From Sphingomonas limnosediminicola (lineage in GTDB: Bacteria; Pseudomonadota; Alphaproteobacteria; Sphingomonadales; Sphingomonadaceae), in the NCBI RefSeq assembly GCF_039537965.1, contig NZ_BAABBM010000001.1, positions 2,765,501-2,829,500 of the forward strand: a DNA stretch of 64,000 bases. The letters run 5' to 3'. Made by a program: the position numbers and the translations under genes. Positions 52,374 to 62,768 of the stretch are shown piece after piece (within the stretch, counting starts at the first letter, position 1; every line of letters begins with the position of its first letter). The notes under the pieces are model-generated. The model was not told the origin of the DNA. It was given only the letters and a program-made list of their open reading frames with translations, and did no database searches.

Positions 52374-52870
52374 AACTCGGTAAGACTACACTCTTCCTAG
52401 AAAGCTGGGGTCCGCTGCTCGTTGGCGGGCTTACCTTCGTTGCGCTGGAGCTTTGGCAGGGTGCCGTAGTCTCGCAGTTCGCAAACCACGGATGGAAGGC
52501 CGAGGGCCTATACGGAGCGGTCTTCAACTGGGCTGCAATCCAGACCGGCTTTGCCTTCGGGGTCTACGGCTTCGTAGCGAGTAAGGCGGGGGGCTTCATC
52601 GATGCGGTCCGGGGTACGGTCGCCATGGACCGTTTCCACCGTTACGTGAAAGCCGCAAACGTGTTGGGCTTTGTCCTGACCGTTCTTTCCATACCGCTGC
52701 TTGTGATAAATCCGGACCTTAAGGCCCCCACCTCGGTCGTCTACGCGGTGGTCTCCGCATGGTTTGCATTGTTCGTGTGGGCGTTCGTAACGTTTCTGCG
52801 CATAGCCTACACCTTCGGCCACCTGTCCGGGGTCAAGGACAACGCGCCGTTCTACCCAGCCGGGTCTTGA
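52370..52870 (+). CDS. Four-helix membrane protein coupled to the 51525 gene
   Basis: 166 residues with four hydrophobic helices: LLVGGLTFVALELWQGAVV, NWAAIQTGFAFGVYGFVAS, VLGFVLTVLSIPLLVI and VVYAVVSAWFALFVWAFVTF. There are no enzyme motifs. Size and topology resemble the small membrane subunits of two-gene defence systems such as KwaA of Kiwa, but I see no sequence identity that proves it. It overlaps the soluble gene by four bases. Confidence 0.6.
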   Translation: MKLGKTTLFLESWGPLLVGGLTFVALELWQGAVVSQFANHGWKAEGLYGAVFNWAAIQTGFAFGVYGFVASKAGGFIDAVRGTVAMDRFHRYVKAANVLGFVLTVLSIPLLVINPDLKAPTSVVYAVVSAWFALFVWAFVTFLRIAYTFGHLSGVKDNAPFYPAGS

Positions 52871-53049
52871 TCGCGCCGAGCTTCGCTTGCAGGCATATGT
52901 GAAACTGTTACATCTGGCTGGCCCAACTGATACACCCACGGTTGGGCGGGCCTAATGTTTTCAATAGGTTAGGAGTGTGATGCGATAGTCCTCTCCTGGG
53001 CACCACCCGGCCTTCTTGAGCTTCGGCTGCCAGAACTGATTCAACGCCG

Positions 53050-53078
53050 GCTGTTGTAGAAGGCGAGCTTACAACAGC
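53050..53078. repeat. Inverted repeat upstream of the recombinase genes
   Basis: GCTGTTGTA and TACAACAGC, 9-bp perfect arms separated by 11 bases. It lies in the 269-base gap before the small gene at 53140 and may be a regulator or recombinase site, or a terminator for the 4-TM gene. Confidence 0.45.
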
Positions 53079-53116
53079 AGGGTGTTGCACCGGCCTATTT
53101 TCGGGTCACCTCAGGA

Positions 53117-53137
53117 AACCCTCACCAGCGGAGGGTT
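53117..53137 (+). promoter_or_regulatory. Hairpin covering the ribosome-binding site
   Basis: AACCCTC (53117-53123) pairs with GAGGGTT (53131-53137) around a seven-base loop. The right arm contains the GGAGGG ribosome-binding site of the gene at 53140, so folding would block its translation. Confidence 0.5.
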
Positions 53138-53139
53138 AA

Positions 53140-53373
53140 ATGCTAAAACATGGTTCAGTGCAGGCGGCGACGAGCATCGCGCCGATGCCAAATCCAGCCA
53201 ACGACATTACTGTGCTGAACGGACTGCCGCCCTTGGTTGTGCCGGAAAGAAACGCTCCGGCCAACGATAACCCGCCTGTCAATGATCTGCCGACTTGCCT
53301 TGCAGTCACGGACGATGAAGTAAGACTGCTTCATCTGTATCTTGGCAGAGAAATTCTCGCCTTGTTTGGTTGA
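53140..53373 (+). CDS. Small protein upstream of serine recombinase
   Basis: 77 residues with GGAGGG before the ATG. The N-terminal half is Pro/Asn-rich and probably disordered; the C-terminal part (TCLAVTDDEVRLLHLYLGRE) looks like a short helical motif. The stop lies eight bases before the recombinase start, inside its ribosome-binding site, so the two are coupled. A role as recombination directionality factor or repressor is possible but only inferred from position. Confidence 0.55.
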   Translation: MLKHGSVQAATSIAPMPNPANDITVLNGLPPLVVPERNAPANDNPPVNDLPTCLAVTDDEVRLLHLYLGREILALFG

Positions 53374-53381
53374 GGAGTATC

Positions 53382-55087
<1,706 letters not shown>

Positions 55088-55115
55088 TTCGCGGCCGACT
55101 TAGCGACGGCGGCTG

Positions 55116-56213
55116 CTAGCGGCAAGGCGTCAGGAAGGCTTTCAGCGCCTCGTGCAGGCGAGCCCGGGCCGAGCCGACGATCATCCCGACGTGACCCGAC
55201 TGAATGCCGATCGTCTCTCCGGCCGCGACGGTGATGGCCGGGGCGATCTGGTCGCGCTCGGCGGTGAGGTTGAGAAGCGGGACGCTCAATCGCTCGGTTA
55301 CGGTCCGGCCGCCGACCTCCCATTGGCCTGCGCCGGGAAGGTCCCGGCCGAAAATGTCCTCGATGAGCTCGCGCGCAGCGGGGAGGGGCAGGGGTTCGCC
55401 CTCGTTCGCCCAATCTTCGAGCTCGACGAAGCGCGCAGCTTCAGGGCTTGCGGGATCGAGGCGGCCGAACTCGGCGAATTTTTGCACCGTGCGCTCCGGA
55501 GCGAGCGACCAGAAACTGGCCTGAAGCACTTCCATCGGCAGCGCGCCGAGCTCGCGGCTCGCCGCCTGCGCATGTCGCCACATGTCGTCGAGCGCCCGCC
55601 GCGACGCGTCGGGATAATGGTCGAAATGCCACGGCGCTGCGAGCGTGACGACACGCTCGCACTTCGCAAGGTTCGCCGCAGCGAGCGCCATCGTACCGCC
55701 CAGACAGTAGCCGATCAGCGCGGGCGGTTTGCCGATGCTTCGCAGCAGCGGTAGAAGCAGCTCTTCGATGTGACCCGCCACGTCGAGTTCCGCCCTGGCC
55801 TTGGCTTCGCCCCAATCGAGCAAGAGCGTGCGCCGGCCCATGCGCGTCACTGCACCTGCGAGCGAGACCTGCTCATCGAGATCGAGGATGCGGGGCGGAT
55901 TGATGAGCGACGGAATGAGGACGGCCGCCGGTCCGTCGCCGCCGTGGTCGCGCAAGCAGGCACCGTGAATGCGCGCCGTTTCAGGCTTTGCTGCGGGACG
56001 CGTGCGACGCGCCGCGCTCTCATAAGCGCGCAACCCAACGAGGGCTTCGCGCGCGATCTCAGCGTCCGTCTCGCCTACGCGCCGTACCAATTCGAGAAAG
56101 AGCGGGAGTGGGCGTGGCGCCTTGCCGTTCGCCGGTTCATGTTGCAGCGCACTAATCTGCGGTAGTAAGGCCTCGGGCGCAGTAGGCTGAGAAGTCCTTG
56201 GGGAACGGTTCAT
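55116..56213 (-). CDS. PhaC-like alpha/beta hydrolase
   Basis: About 365 residues. The nucleophile region is [11 protein letters not shown]-x-C-x-G with Cys as in PHA synthases; the acid is the Asp of AERDQIAP and the His lies in SGHVGMIVG. Earlier [12 protein letters not shown] matches the conserved strand of the PhaC family. Length is close to class III synthases, but the full PhaC N-terminus is missing, so it could be a related hydrolase. The start is uncertain: the ATG at 56213 shares two bases with the divergent phaR start. The location beside phaR and 4 kb from phaZ supports a polyhydroxyalkanoate role. Confidence 0.75.
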   Translation of the reverse strand: MNRSPRTSQPTAPEALLPQISALQHEPANGKAPRPLPLFLELVRRVGETDAEIAREALVGLRAYESAARRTRPAAKPETARIHGACLRDHGGDGPAAVLIPSLINPPRILDLDEQVSLAGAVTRMGRRTLLLDWGEAKARAELDVAGHIEELLLPLLRSIGKPPALIGYCLGGTMALAAANLAKCERVVTLAAPWHFDHYPDASRRALDDMWRHAQAASRELGALPMEVLQASFWSLAPERTVQKFAEFGRLDPASPEAARFVELEDWANEGEPLPLPAARELIEDIFGRDLPGAGQWEVGGRTVTERLSVPLLNLTAERDQIAPAITVAAGETIGIQSGHVGMIVGSARARLHEALKAFLTPCR

Positions 56214-56730
56214 GGCGAAATCTTCGGGTAAGGTGACGATCAAGAAATACGCCAACCGGCGGCTCTACGACACCGAAAGCTCAACTTACATCACGCTCGA
56301 CCGGCTTGCGCAAATGGTGCGCGAAGGACGCGAGTTCGAAGTCGTCGATGCGAAGAGCGGCGAAGACATCACTCGCCAGGTGCTGACCCAGATTATCGTC
56401 GACGAAGAAGCGCGCGGTTCGACGATGCTGCCGATCAACTTTCTGAAGCAGTTGATCGGCCTTTACGGCAACTCGATGCAGAATTTCGTGCCGCAATATC
56501 TCGAGGCGGCGATGGATGCATTTTCGCGCAACCAGAATGCGGCGAAGGATGCGTTCAGCGGAAACGTCTTCGCCGACCTCGCGAAGCGCAACATGGCAAT
56601 GTTCGAAGACGCGAGCCGGGCCTTCACCGGCAAGAAAATCGAAAAGTCCGCTACGGACAGCAGCGAACTCGACCAGTTGCGCGCAGAACTCGCCGAGCTG
56701 CAGGCCAAAGTCGAACGCCTCAACCGTTAA
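56212..56730 (+). CDS. phaR: Polyhydroxyalkanoate synthesis repressor PhaR
   Basis: 172 residues. The DNA-binding PHB_acc_N domain is KVTIKKYANRRLYDTESSTY followed by ITLDRLAQMVREGREFEVVD; the PHB-accumulation domain follows with TRQVLTQIIVDEE and LPINFLKQLIGLYGNSM. A C-terminal coiled coil ends the protein. PhaR binds PHA granules and represses phasin and its own gene until polymer forms. GGGGAACG precedes the ATG. Confidence 0.93.
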   Translation: MAKSSGKVTIKKYANRRLYDTESSTYITLDRLAQMVREGREFEVVDAKSGEDITRQVLTQIIVDEEARGSTMLPINFLKQLIGLYGNSMQNFVPQYLEAAMDAFSRNQNAAKDAFSGNVFADLAKRNMAMFEDASRAFTGKKIEKSATDSSELDQLRAELAELQAKVERLNR

Positions 56731-56737
56731 GCCAGTC

Positions 56738-57214
56738 ATGATCATTCGATTTGCCGCAGCGCTCGCGCTGACCGCCGCCGCCACGTCGCTCAACGCTCAA
56801 ACTGCGACAACCATGACAACGACAGTCGACTACAGCATTGCGACACCGATCCAGGGCAACTGGAGCTACGCGCCCGTAACCGGCGGTAGCGAGGCGACAT
56901 TCAGCAATGTTGCGAACCAGATGCAACTGAGCGTTCGCTGCACCGTCGCCGCTCGAAGCGTCACGATCTCCAGACCGGCGACTGGCGCGGCTCCGTTCCT
57001 CTTCGTCTGGACGAGCACTCAATCGCGGAATCTCCCGGCGAGCTTTCAGCCGGCGACGGCGCGACTCACTGCGAATCTCAGCGCCTATGACCAATTGCTC
57101 GATGCGATTGCATTCAGCCGCGGGCGCTTCGCGATCGGCATCGGCGCGCAAGCCGCGATCATATTTCCCGCCTGGGCGGAGGTCGCTCGTGTAGTGGAGG
57201 ATTGCCGCGCCTGA
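56738..57214 (+). CDS. Exported protein, 158 residues
   Basis: Starts MIIRFAAALALTAAATSLNA, a clear signal peptide. The mature part looks beta-rich with two widely spaced Cys (SVRCTVAARSVTISR, VVEDC) and resembles small periplasmic proteins of sphingomonads without known function. It lies seven bases after phaR and is probably cotranscribed. A longer in-frame reading from 56516 is antisense-like overlap with phaR and is rejected. Confidence 0.65.
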   Translation: MIIRFAAALALTAAATSLNAQTATTMTTTVDYSIATPIQGNWSYAPVTGGSEATFSNVANQMQLSVRCTVAARSVTISRPATGAAPFLFVWTSTQSRNLPASFQPATARLTANLSAYDQLLDAIAFSRGRFAIGIGAQAAIIFPAWAEVARVVEDCRA

Positions 57215-57327
57215 ATAGCGCGAAGCGATGAAGATTGCCGAATGTTCACCTCATTACAAGTCTTGCGTTGAGGTCGAATCCGACTCATCTTCAAGGCTGC
57301 TTCAACGCAGCGAAAGGAGGTGATCCG

Positions 57328-57378
57328 ATGTCTCATGGTTCAGCACAGAGGTCGGAAAGGGGTGTTCGTAAGCTTTAA
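57328..57378 (+). CDS. 16-residue ORF with extended Shine-Dalgarno
   Basis: MSHGSAQRSERGVRKL. The ATG is preceded by GAAAGGAGGTGATCC (57312-57326), a 15-base exact complement of the usual 16S rRNA 3' end, with GGAGG seven bases from the ATG. Such a site is far stronger than any other in the window. Two hairpins follow. It may be a leader peptide, a microprotein, or an RNA whose purpose is ribosome binding; its sequence alone does not tell. Confidence 0.5.
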   Translation: MSHGSAQRSERGVRKL

Positions 57379-57419
57379 TCGCTGACGAACGGCCACACCT
57401 TCGGCCGCTGACCATGTCG

Positions 57420-57455
57420 AAGGGCATCGCTGCAGGGAATGCGGCGGTGCCCTTT
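57420..57455 (+). terminator. Strong hairpin after the 16-residue ORF
   Basis: A 14-bp stem with two G-U pairs (AAGGGCATCGCTGC with GCGGCGGTGCCCTT) and a seven-base loop. The T-run is short, so it may be an RNA-stabilising or attenuator hairpin rather than a simple terminator. Confidence 0.6.
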
Positions 57456-57579
57456 AACATATCTGGAATACCTGAATTTCGCCTCAGGAATTGACCGGCT
57501 TTAAAGTCTTCGCGGGTTTCGTTAGGGAACCGTCACGGCAATTCAAATGTCTTTCCGCCCAATGGATGGAGATAAAGTG

Positions 57580-58215
57580 ATGGCCAAACCTTCGAAAAAG
57601 ACTTCGGGCTCGTCGTCGAGCAGCGACACGATGGACAAGCTCGCCAAGGCGGCGATGAGTAAGGAGATGCTCGCGGCCGGTCTCGCGGCTGCGGCAGCAG
57701 CAATCAGCGCCAGTCCAGCTGCGCGGCGCAAAATTCGCGACGCCGGTCTCGACGCGGCGGACACGGCTTCGGCCGCGGCAAGCAATGTCGTCAGCAGCGC
57801 GACCAAGCTCGGTTCGATCATCGCGGAAGCGGTCGCCGAAGCGGCGCAGCGCGTGATGTCGGGCAAATGGTCGCTCGAAGGCAGCGCGAGCACGTCTTCC
57901 GGTTCGACTTCGGCGTCGGCTGGAGCAGGCCGCGGCGGCGGTGCGCGCAAGGCCTCGACTGGCACGAAGCGCAAGGCATCGGGCACCCGCAAGACGTCGA
58001 CGCGCGCCAAGTCGGCGACAGGCGCCACGCGCTCGACGGCGGCGAAGAGCACTGCCGCGAAAAGGCCGGCTGCGCGTTCGACTGGCGCGGCCAAGAAGCC
58101 GCGTGCTGCGGCTTCGCGTACGCGCGGAAGCGGAACGCGAGCACGCACGACGCGCGGCGGTGGCCGTGGCGGACGTGGCGGGTCCGGAGGCGGTTCGGGC
58201 GCAACCCCGAGCTAA
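57580..58215 (+). CDS. Histone H1/AlgP-like Ala/Lys/Arg-rich protein
   Basis: About 211 residues from the ATG at 57580 with GGAG upstream; the frame opens at 57547. The N-terminal 90 residues form Ala-rich helices (SKEMLAAGLAAAAAAISASP and ARRKIRDAGLDAADTASAAA); the C-terminal half is low-complexity with KSTAAKRPAARSTG-type repeats and ends in RGGG repeats. Proteins of this kind bind DNA non-specifically or, near pha genes, can resemble phasin-like PHA granule proteins with a histone-like tail. It lies four bases before the convergent ABC exporter stop region. Confidence 0.7.
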   Translation: MAKPSKKTSGSSSSSDTMDKLAKAAMSKEMLAAGLAAAAAAISASPAARRKIRDAGLDAADTASAAASNVVSSATKLGSIIAEAVAEAAQRVMSGKWSLEGSASTSSGSTSASAGAGRGGGARKASTGTKRKASGTRKTSTRAKSATGATRSTAAKSTAAKRPAARSTGAAKKPRAAASRTRGSGTRARTTRGGGRGGRGGSGGGSGATPS

Positions 58216-58217
58216 GC

Positions 58218-60002
58218 TTAGGCAGCGCGATCCTCGAACTGGAGGCGCGCAAGCCGGGCATAGAGGCCGCCGCGGGCATTGAGGCTCGCGTGCGTGCCCT
58301 CTTCGACGATGCGGCCTTCGTCCAGGACGACTATGCGGTTTGCCGCGCGCACGGTCGCGAGGCGGTGAGCGATGACGATCGTCGTGCGGTGTTCCATCAG
58401 GCGGTCGAGCGCGTCTTGCACCAGCCGCTCACTTTCGGCGTCCAGCGCCGAGGTCGCCTCGTCGAGCAAAAGGAGAGGGGCATCGCGCAACAACGCGCGA
58501 GCAATCGCGATGCGCTGGCGCTGACCGCCGGACAGACGCGCGCCGCCTTCGCCCATGAACGTGTCGAGCCCTTCCGGTAGCGCGCGCAGGAATTCCTCGG
58601 CATTCGCATCGCGCGCGGCCTGCCAAATCTGCTCCTCGCTCGCGTCCCAATTGCCGTAGCGAAGATTGTCGCGCGCGCTTGCCGCGAAGATCACCGTGTC
58701 CTGCGGCACCATCGCAATGCGCTGGCGAATGTCGGCGGGGTCGGCTGCCTTGAGATCGACGCCGTCGAGCAGCACGCGGCCGGATTGCGGATCGTAGAAG
58801 CGTTCGGCGAGCTGGAAGATGGTCGTCTTGCCGGCGCCTGAAGGCCCGACGACGGCGAGCCGCTCGCGCGGCTTCACGCGCAGGCTGAAGTCCTTGAGCG
58901 CTGAAGTCTCGCGGCGCGTCGGATAATGAAAGGTGACGGCGTCAAACTCGAGCTCGCCTAGAGGCGGTGTCGGCAGCGCGATCGCATCGGCGGGAGCCTG
59001 GATGTCCGGCCTGGCATCCAGCAATTCCGACAGGCGTTCGGACGCACCCGCCGCTCGCAGCAAGTCGCCGACGACTTCGGACAAGGCGCCAACCGCGCCG
59101 GCAAGCAAGCCACCGCACAGGACGAAGGCGGCAATCGTGCCGCCGCTCATGCTGCCCTTGGCGACGTCGACGGCCCCTTGCCAGATCACCATCACGATCG
59201 AACCGATCATCAGAAAGATCATGATCGCAGTCAGAATGGAGCGGAGCGCGATGCGCCGCTTGGCGGTTGCAAACACGCGCTCCACCGCCTCGCTGAAGCG
59301 CGAGGACTCACGCTGCTGCTGGTTGAAGGCCTGGACGATCTTCATCGAGCCGAGGACTTCGCTGGTGACGGTTCCGACGTCGGCGATCCGATCCTGATTG
59401 CGGGTCGAGATTGCCCGGACGCGGCGGCCAAGCGTCAGGATCGGTCCAAGCACGAGCGGAATGCCCAGGAGCATCAGGCCGGCCAGCTTCGGCGCGAGGA
59501 CGAACATCGTCGCCACGCAGCCCAGTCCCATGACGACGTTTCGCAGCGCGACCGAAACCGTGGTGCCGACCACCTGCTCGATGATCGTGGTATCGACCGT
59601 GATGCGCGAGGTGATTTCGGCTGGCCTGTTCTCCTCGAAAAAGCCCGGGGACAGGCGCAGCAGATTGCGGTGCACCGCCAAGCGGATGTCGGCGACGGTT
59701 CGCTCACCGAGCCAGGAGACGAAATAATAGCGTGTGGCGGTGGCGACAGCCATGACCGCGACGATCGCGAGGAGAGTTTCGAACCATGGCGCGATCGACT
59801 GGGCATTGCCCGCGCCCGACCCGAAGCCCTTGTCGATAACGAACTTGAAGCCCCACGGGATTGAGATCGCGGCTCCCGCGGCAACCAGCAGCGCAATCGC
59901 CGCAACCGCGATGTGACCGGGGTAGCGAAGCGCGAAACTCCACACCATGCGAAGGTTTTTGATGGAGCGGCCCTTGGGCCGGCTCTGGGGTGTGGTAGCC
60001 AT
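58218..60002 (-). CDS. ABC exporter, fused permease and ATPase (MsbA-like)
   Basis: 594 residues. Six transmembrane helices in the first 330 residues (IAVAAIALLVAAGAAISIPW onward), then the nucleotide-binding domain: Walker A GPSGAGKTT, Q-loop MVPQDTVIF, signature LSGGQRQRIAIARAL, Walker B LLLLDEATSALD and switch His in IVIAHRL. It works as a homodimer or heterodimer and exports lipids or hydrophobic compounds; the substrate is unknown. It is divergent from phaZ. Confidence 0.92.
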   Translation of the reverse strand: MATTPQSRPKGRSIKNLRMVWSFALRYPGHIAVAAIALLVAAGAAISIPWGFKFVIDKGFGSGAGNAQSIAPWFETLLAIVAVMAVATATRYYFVSWLGERTVADIRLAVHRNLLRLSPGFFEENRPAEITSRITVDTTIIEQVVGTTVSVALRNVVMGLGCVATMFVLAPKLAGLMLLGIPLVLGPILTLGRRVRAISTRNQDRIADVGTVTSEVLGSMKIVQAFNQQQRESSRFSEAVERVFATAKRRIALRSILTAIMIFLMIGSIVMVIWQGAVDVAKGSMSGGTIAAFVLCGGLLAGAVGALSEVVGDLLRAAGASERLSELLDARPDIQAPADAIALPTPPLGELEFDAVTFHYPTRRETSALKDFSLRVKPRERLAVVGPSGAGKTTIFQLAERFYDPQSGRVLLDGVDLKAADPADIRQRIAMVPQDTVIFAASARDNLRYGNWDASEEQIWQAARDANAEEFLRALPEGLDTFMGEGGARLSGGQRQRIAIARALLRDAPLLLLDEATSALDAESERLVQDALDRLMEHRTTIVIAHRLATVRAANRIVVLDEGRIVEEGTHASLNARGGLYARLARLQFEDRAA

Positions 60003-60133
60003 CTGTACGCTCTAACAGCGTGCCATAATCGGCTCAATTGCCGCACTGCGGCTTTCGCGGTGCAACATTCGCCTTGTCAGTGGAGCAAACGGGGGCCACA
60101 TCGGTTGGGACAGAGCGCTTTTGTGAGGTTCTA

Positions 60134-61363
60134 TTGCTATACGACGCCTATGAGGTTCAGCGTTCTTTTCTCGCAGGTGCGAGCAAGCTAGCGGGCCTGG
60201 GAGCCGGCTGGCTCTCCAATCCGGCCAATCCCTGGGGATACAATTCGATGAGCCCGCTGGTTGGGGCGAGCCTCGAAGTGTTTGCTCATGCTTCGGCGCC
60301 GCGCGGAAAACCTGACTTCGACATTCAGTCGACGAAGATCGGCCGCAAGGTTGTCGCGGTCCACGAACGGATACTGCTCCGCAAGCCGTTCGGCCAGCTG
60401 AAGCATTTCGAGCGCGAGGGCGTCGAAGGCGGCCCGGCGCTGCTGATTGTGGCACCGATGTCGGGCCACTATGCGACGCTTCTTCGCGGGACGGTGGCTC
60501 GGATGCTGCCGAGCGCGGACGTTTACATCACGGACTGGCGCGACGCGAAGATGGTTCCGCTGTCCGACGGCACGTTCGATCTCGACGATTATGTCGATTA
60601 TCTAATCGAGTTCCTGGAAGTGATCGGCAAGCGCACGGGTGAGCGGCCGCATATGCTGGCGGTTTGCCAGCCGGCCGTCCCGGCTTACGCGGCAACGGCG
60701 GTGATGAACGCCGCCAAGAACCCATGGCGGCCTAAGTCGCTGACCATGATGGGTGGCCCGATCGACACGCGAAAGGCTCCAACCGCGGTCAATACCCTGG
60801 CGACGCAGCGGCCGTTCGGCTGGTTCGAGAACAACGTTATCGCCACCGTGCCGATTATCTACCCGGGGGCTGGGCGAAAGGTTTATCCGGGCTTCCTGCA
60901 GCTCGCGGGCTTCATGACCATGAACCTTGGCTCGCACCTCATCAGCCACTGGGAGATGTTCAAGCATCTCGTGGTCGGCGACGAGGAAAGCGCCGATTCC
61001 ACGCGCGGTTTCTATGATGAATATCGGTCTGTCTGCGACATGACCTCGGAATTCTATCTTCAGACCGTCGACGTCGTGTTCCAGCGGCACCTCCTTCCCG
61101 AAGGCCAGATGATGCATCGCGGGAAGCGCGTCGATCCGGCGGTGATCAAGGATACTGCGCTGCTGGCGATCGAAGGCGAGCGTGACGATATTTCGGGCAT
61201 CGGCCAGACCAAGGCCGCGCTCGACATCGCGACCAAGCTGCCGCGGGCGAAGAAGCAATATCTGCTCGCCAAGGATGTCGGTCACTACGGCATCTTCAAC
61301 GGCCGCAAGTGGCGCGAGCGCATTGCGCCGGTCGTCGAGAAGTTCATCGCCGCCAACGACTAG
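60134..61363 (+). CDS. phaZ: Intracellular polyhydroxyalkanoate depolymerase
   Basis: About 409 residues. The start is set at a TTG (60134), giving the family opening MLYDAYEVQR, with GTGAGG six bases upstream; the frame continues to 60038 without need. LLIVAPMSGHYATLLRGTV and VYITDWRDAKMVPL are family landmarks; the nucleophile Cys lies in LAVCQPAVPAYA. The Asp and His are in EGERDDISGI and KDVGHYGIFNG. It mobilises stored PHA granules. With phaR and the PhaC-like gene it forms a PHA locus. Confidence 0.92.
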   Translation: MLYDAYEVQRSFLAGASKLAGLGAGWLSNPANPWGYNSMSPLVGASLEVFAHASAPRGKPDFDIQSTKIGRKVVAVHERILLRKPFGQLKHFEREGVEGGPALLIVAPMSGHYATLLRGTVARMLPSADVYITDWRDAKMVPLSDGTFDLDDYVDYLIEFLEVIGKRTGERPHMLAVCQPAVPAYAATAVMNAAKNPWRPKSLTMMGGPIDTRKAPTAVNTLATQRPFGWFENNVIATVPIIYPGAGRKVYPGFLQLAGFMTMNLGSHLISHWEMFKHLVVGDEESADSTRGFYDEYRSVCDMTSEFYLQTVDVVFQRHLLPEGQMMHRGKRVDPAVIKDTALLAIEGERDDISGIGQTKAALDIATKLPRAKKQYLLAKDVGHYGIFNGRKWRERIAPVVEKFIAAND

Positions 61364-61370
61364 GCGGCGA

Positions 61371-62768
61371 TCAACCCTTCTTCATTTTGACTCCGCCGAG
61401 CATCGTCAGCGCGACGAGGCTCCCGGCAGCCGCGACGGCAGCGGAGACGAACATCGCGCCGTGAAATCCAGCAAAGAGTTCGTCGCCTTTGCTCGACAGT
61501 ACGGCGCCGAGCAGGGCGGTCGCGATGAGGCCACCGGTGCGCGCGACCGCACTGTTGAAGCCGGAGGCCATGGCGACATGCTGTTCTTCGACCGAAGCCA
61601 GCACCGATGAGGTGAGCGGCGCAACCGCGATGGTCATGCCGACCGCCATCACCAGGATCATCGGAAAGGCGCCCGTCCAATAGCTTCCGCTTGGGGTCAC
61701 GAGTACGGCGAGAACCATGCCAGCCGCAACGATCATCGGCCCGACGCTCAGCGGGATGCGCGGGCCAAGGCGTGCGGCGAGGCTGCCCATCGTTGGCGAG
61801 ATCGACGTCATGAGGATCGGAAGCGGGAGCATCGCGAGCCCCGCCTGCACCGGCGAATAGCCGCCACTCGAAATCAGCACGTACGGAATGAGCAGCATCG
61901 CCGCGCCGAACGCTCCGTAGAGTAGGAACGTCAGCAGGTTGAGGCCGGAGAAGCAGCGGTTGGCGAACAAGCTCAACGGCATCATTGCCCGCAGGCCACG
62001 CTTCTTCTCTGCCCAGAGGAAAGCCGCGAATGTGACAATGCCGATGGCGAGGGCGATTGCCGCTTCCCCGGTGAAGCTGCGCGTCGCTGACCACAACGTG
62101 AGCGCATAGGTAAGGCCGCCGAGCCCGAGCGTCGCCAGCAGTGCACCCGGATAATCGGTCCGGCCGGCGCCCGCCTCGCTGCTTTCCTCGACAAAGCGCG
62201 AGGCGATGATGATCGCGCCAAGCGCCAGCGGCAGGTTGATGTAGAAGATCGCCGGCCAGCCGACGGTACCGACCAGCCAGCCCCCGATCAGCGGCGCAAT
62301 CGCCGCGGCAGCCGCTCCCGCAGCAGCCCAAATGCCGACCGCCCGTCCGCGCTTTTCACCCTGGAACGCGGCATTGAGCAACGCGAGGCTGTTCGGAAGC
62401 AGAAGGGCAGCACCCACACCTTGAGCGGCACGCGCGGCGAGCAGCAGCGGAAGGCTCGGCGCCAGCGCGCACACCAGTGAGGTGAGCGCAAAGATACTCG
62501 TGCCAATGAGCAGCAGCCGCTTGCGCCCGAAGTGATCGCCAAGCGCGCCGCCGAGAAGCAGGAGCGCGGAGAGCGGCAGCAGATAGGCATTGACGACCCA
62601 CTGCACTTCCTGCGTGCCGGCGCCGTAGCTCCCGCGGATCGCGGGCAGGGCGACGCTGAGGACCGAGCCTTCGACGAAGGACAGGCTGGAAGCGAGGACG
62701 CAGGCCACCAGAGTCCAGCGCGGATCGACCCGCGTCTTTGAACGACCGCTGGAGTCGAGCGGACTCAA
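61371..62768 (-). CDS. DHA2-type MFS drug/proton antiporter
   Basis: About 465 residues if translation begins at the TTG at 62768, which overlaps the stop of the upstream gene; a GTG at 62810 is also in frame. Fourteen hydrophobic segments are visible. Motif A is GGALGDHFGRKRLLLIG and motif C-like AAAAAIAPLIGGWLVGTVGW lies in helix 5. This is the EmrB/QacA group, which exports toxic compounds with protons; substrates are unknown. Its stop is eight bases from that of phaZ. Confidence 0.88.
   Translation of the reverse strand: MSPLDSSGRSKTRVDPRWTLVACVLASSLSFVEGSVLSVALPAIRGSYGAGTQEVQWVVNAYLLPLSALLLLGGALGDHFGRKRLLLIGTSIFALTSLVCALAPSLPLLLAARAAQGVGAALLLPNSLALLNAAFQGEKRGRAVGIWAAAGAAAAAIAPLIGGWLVGTVGWPAIFYINLPLALGAIIIASRFVEESSEAGAGRTDYPGALLATLGLGGLTYALTLWSATRSFTGEAAIALAIGIVTFAAFLWAEKKRGLRAMMPLSLFANRCFSGLNLLTFLLYGAFGAAMLLIPYVLISSGGYSPVQAGLAMLPLPILMTSISPTMGSLAARLGPRIPLSVGPMIVAAGMVLAVLVTPSGSYWTGAFPMILVMAVGMTIAVAPLTSSVLASVEEQHVAMASGFNSAVARTGGLIATALLGAVLSSKGDELFAGFHGAMFVSAAVAAAGSLVALTMLGGVKMKKG

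Larger units (their letters stand above)
57215..57546. other. Region with tiny ORF and strong hairpins
   Basis: No ordinary gene lies in these 332 bases. It contains the 16-codon ORF with an exceptional ribosome-binding site, two hairpins (57390-57407 and 57420-57455), and the promoter of the histone-like gene. A GGAACC at 57527 could be part of an ECF-type promoter but no matching -10 is clear. Confidence 0.45.
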
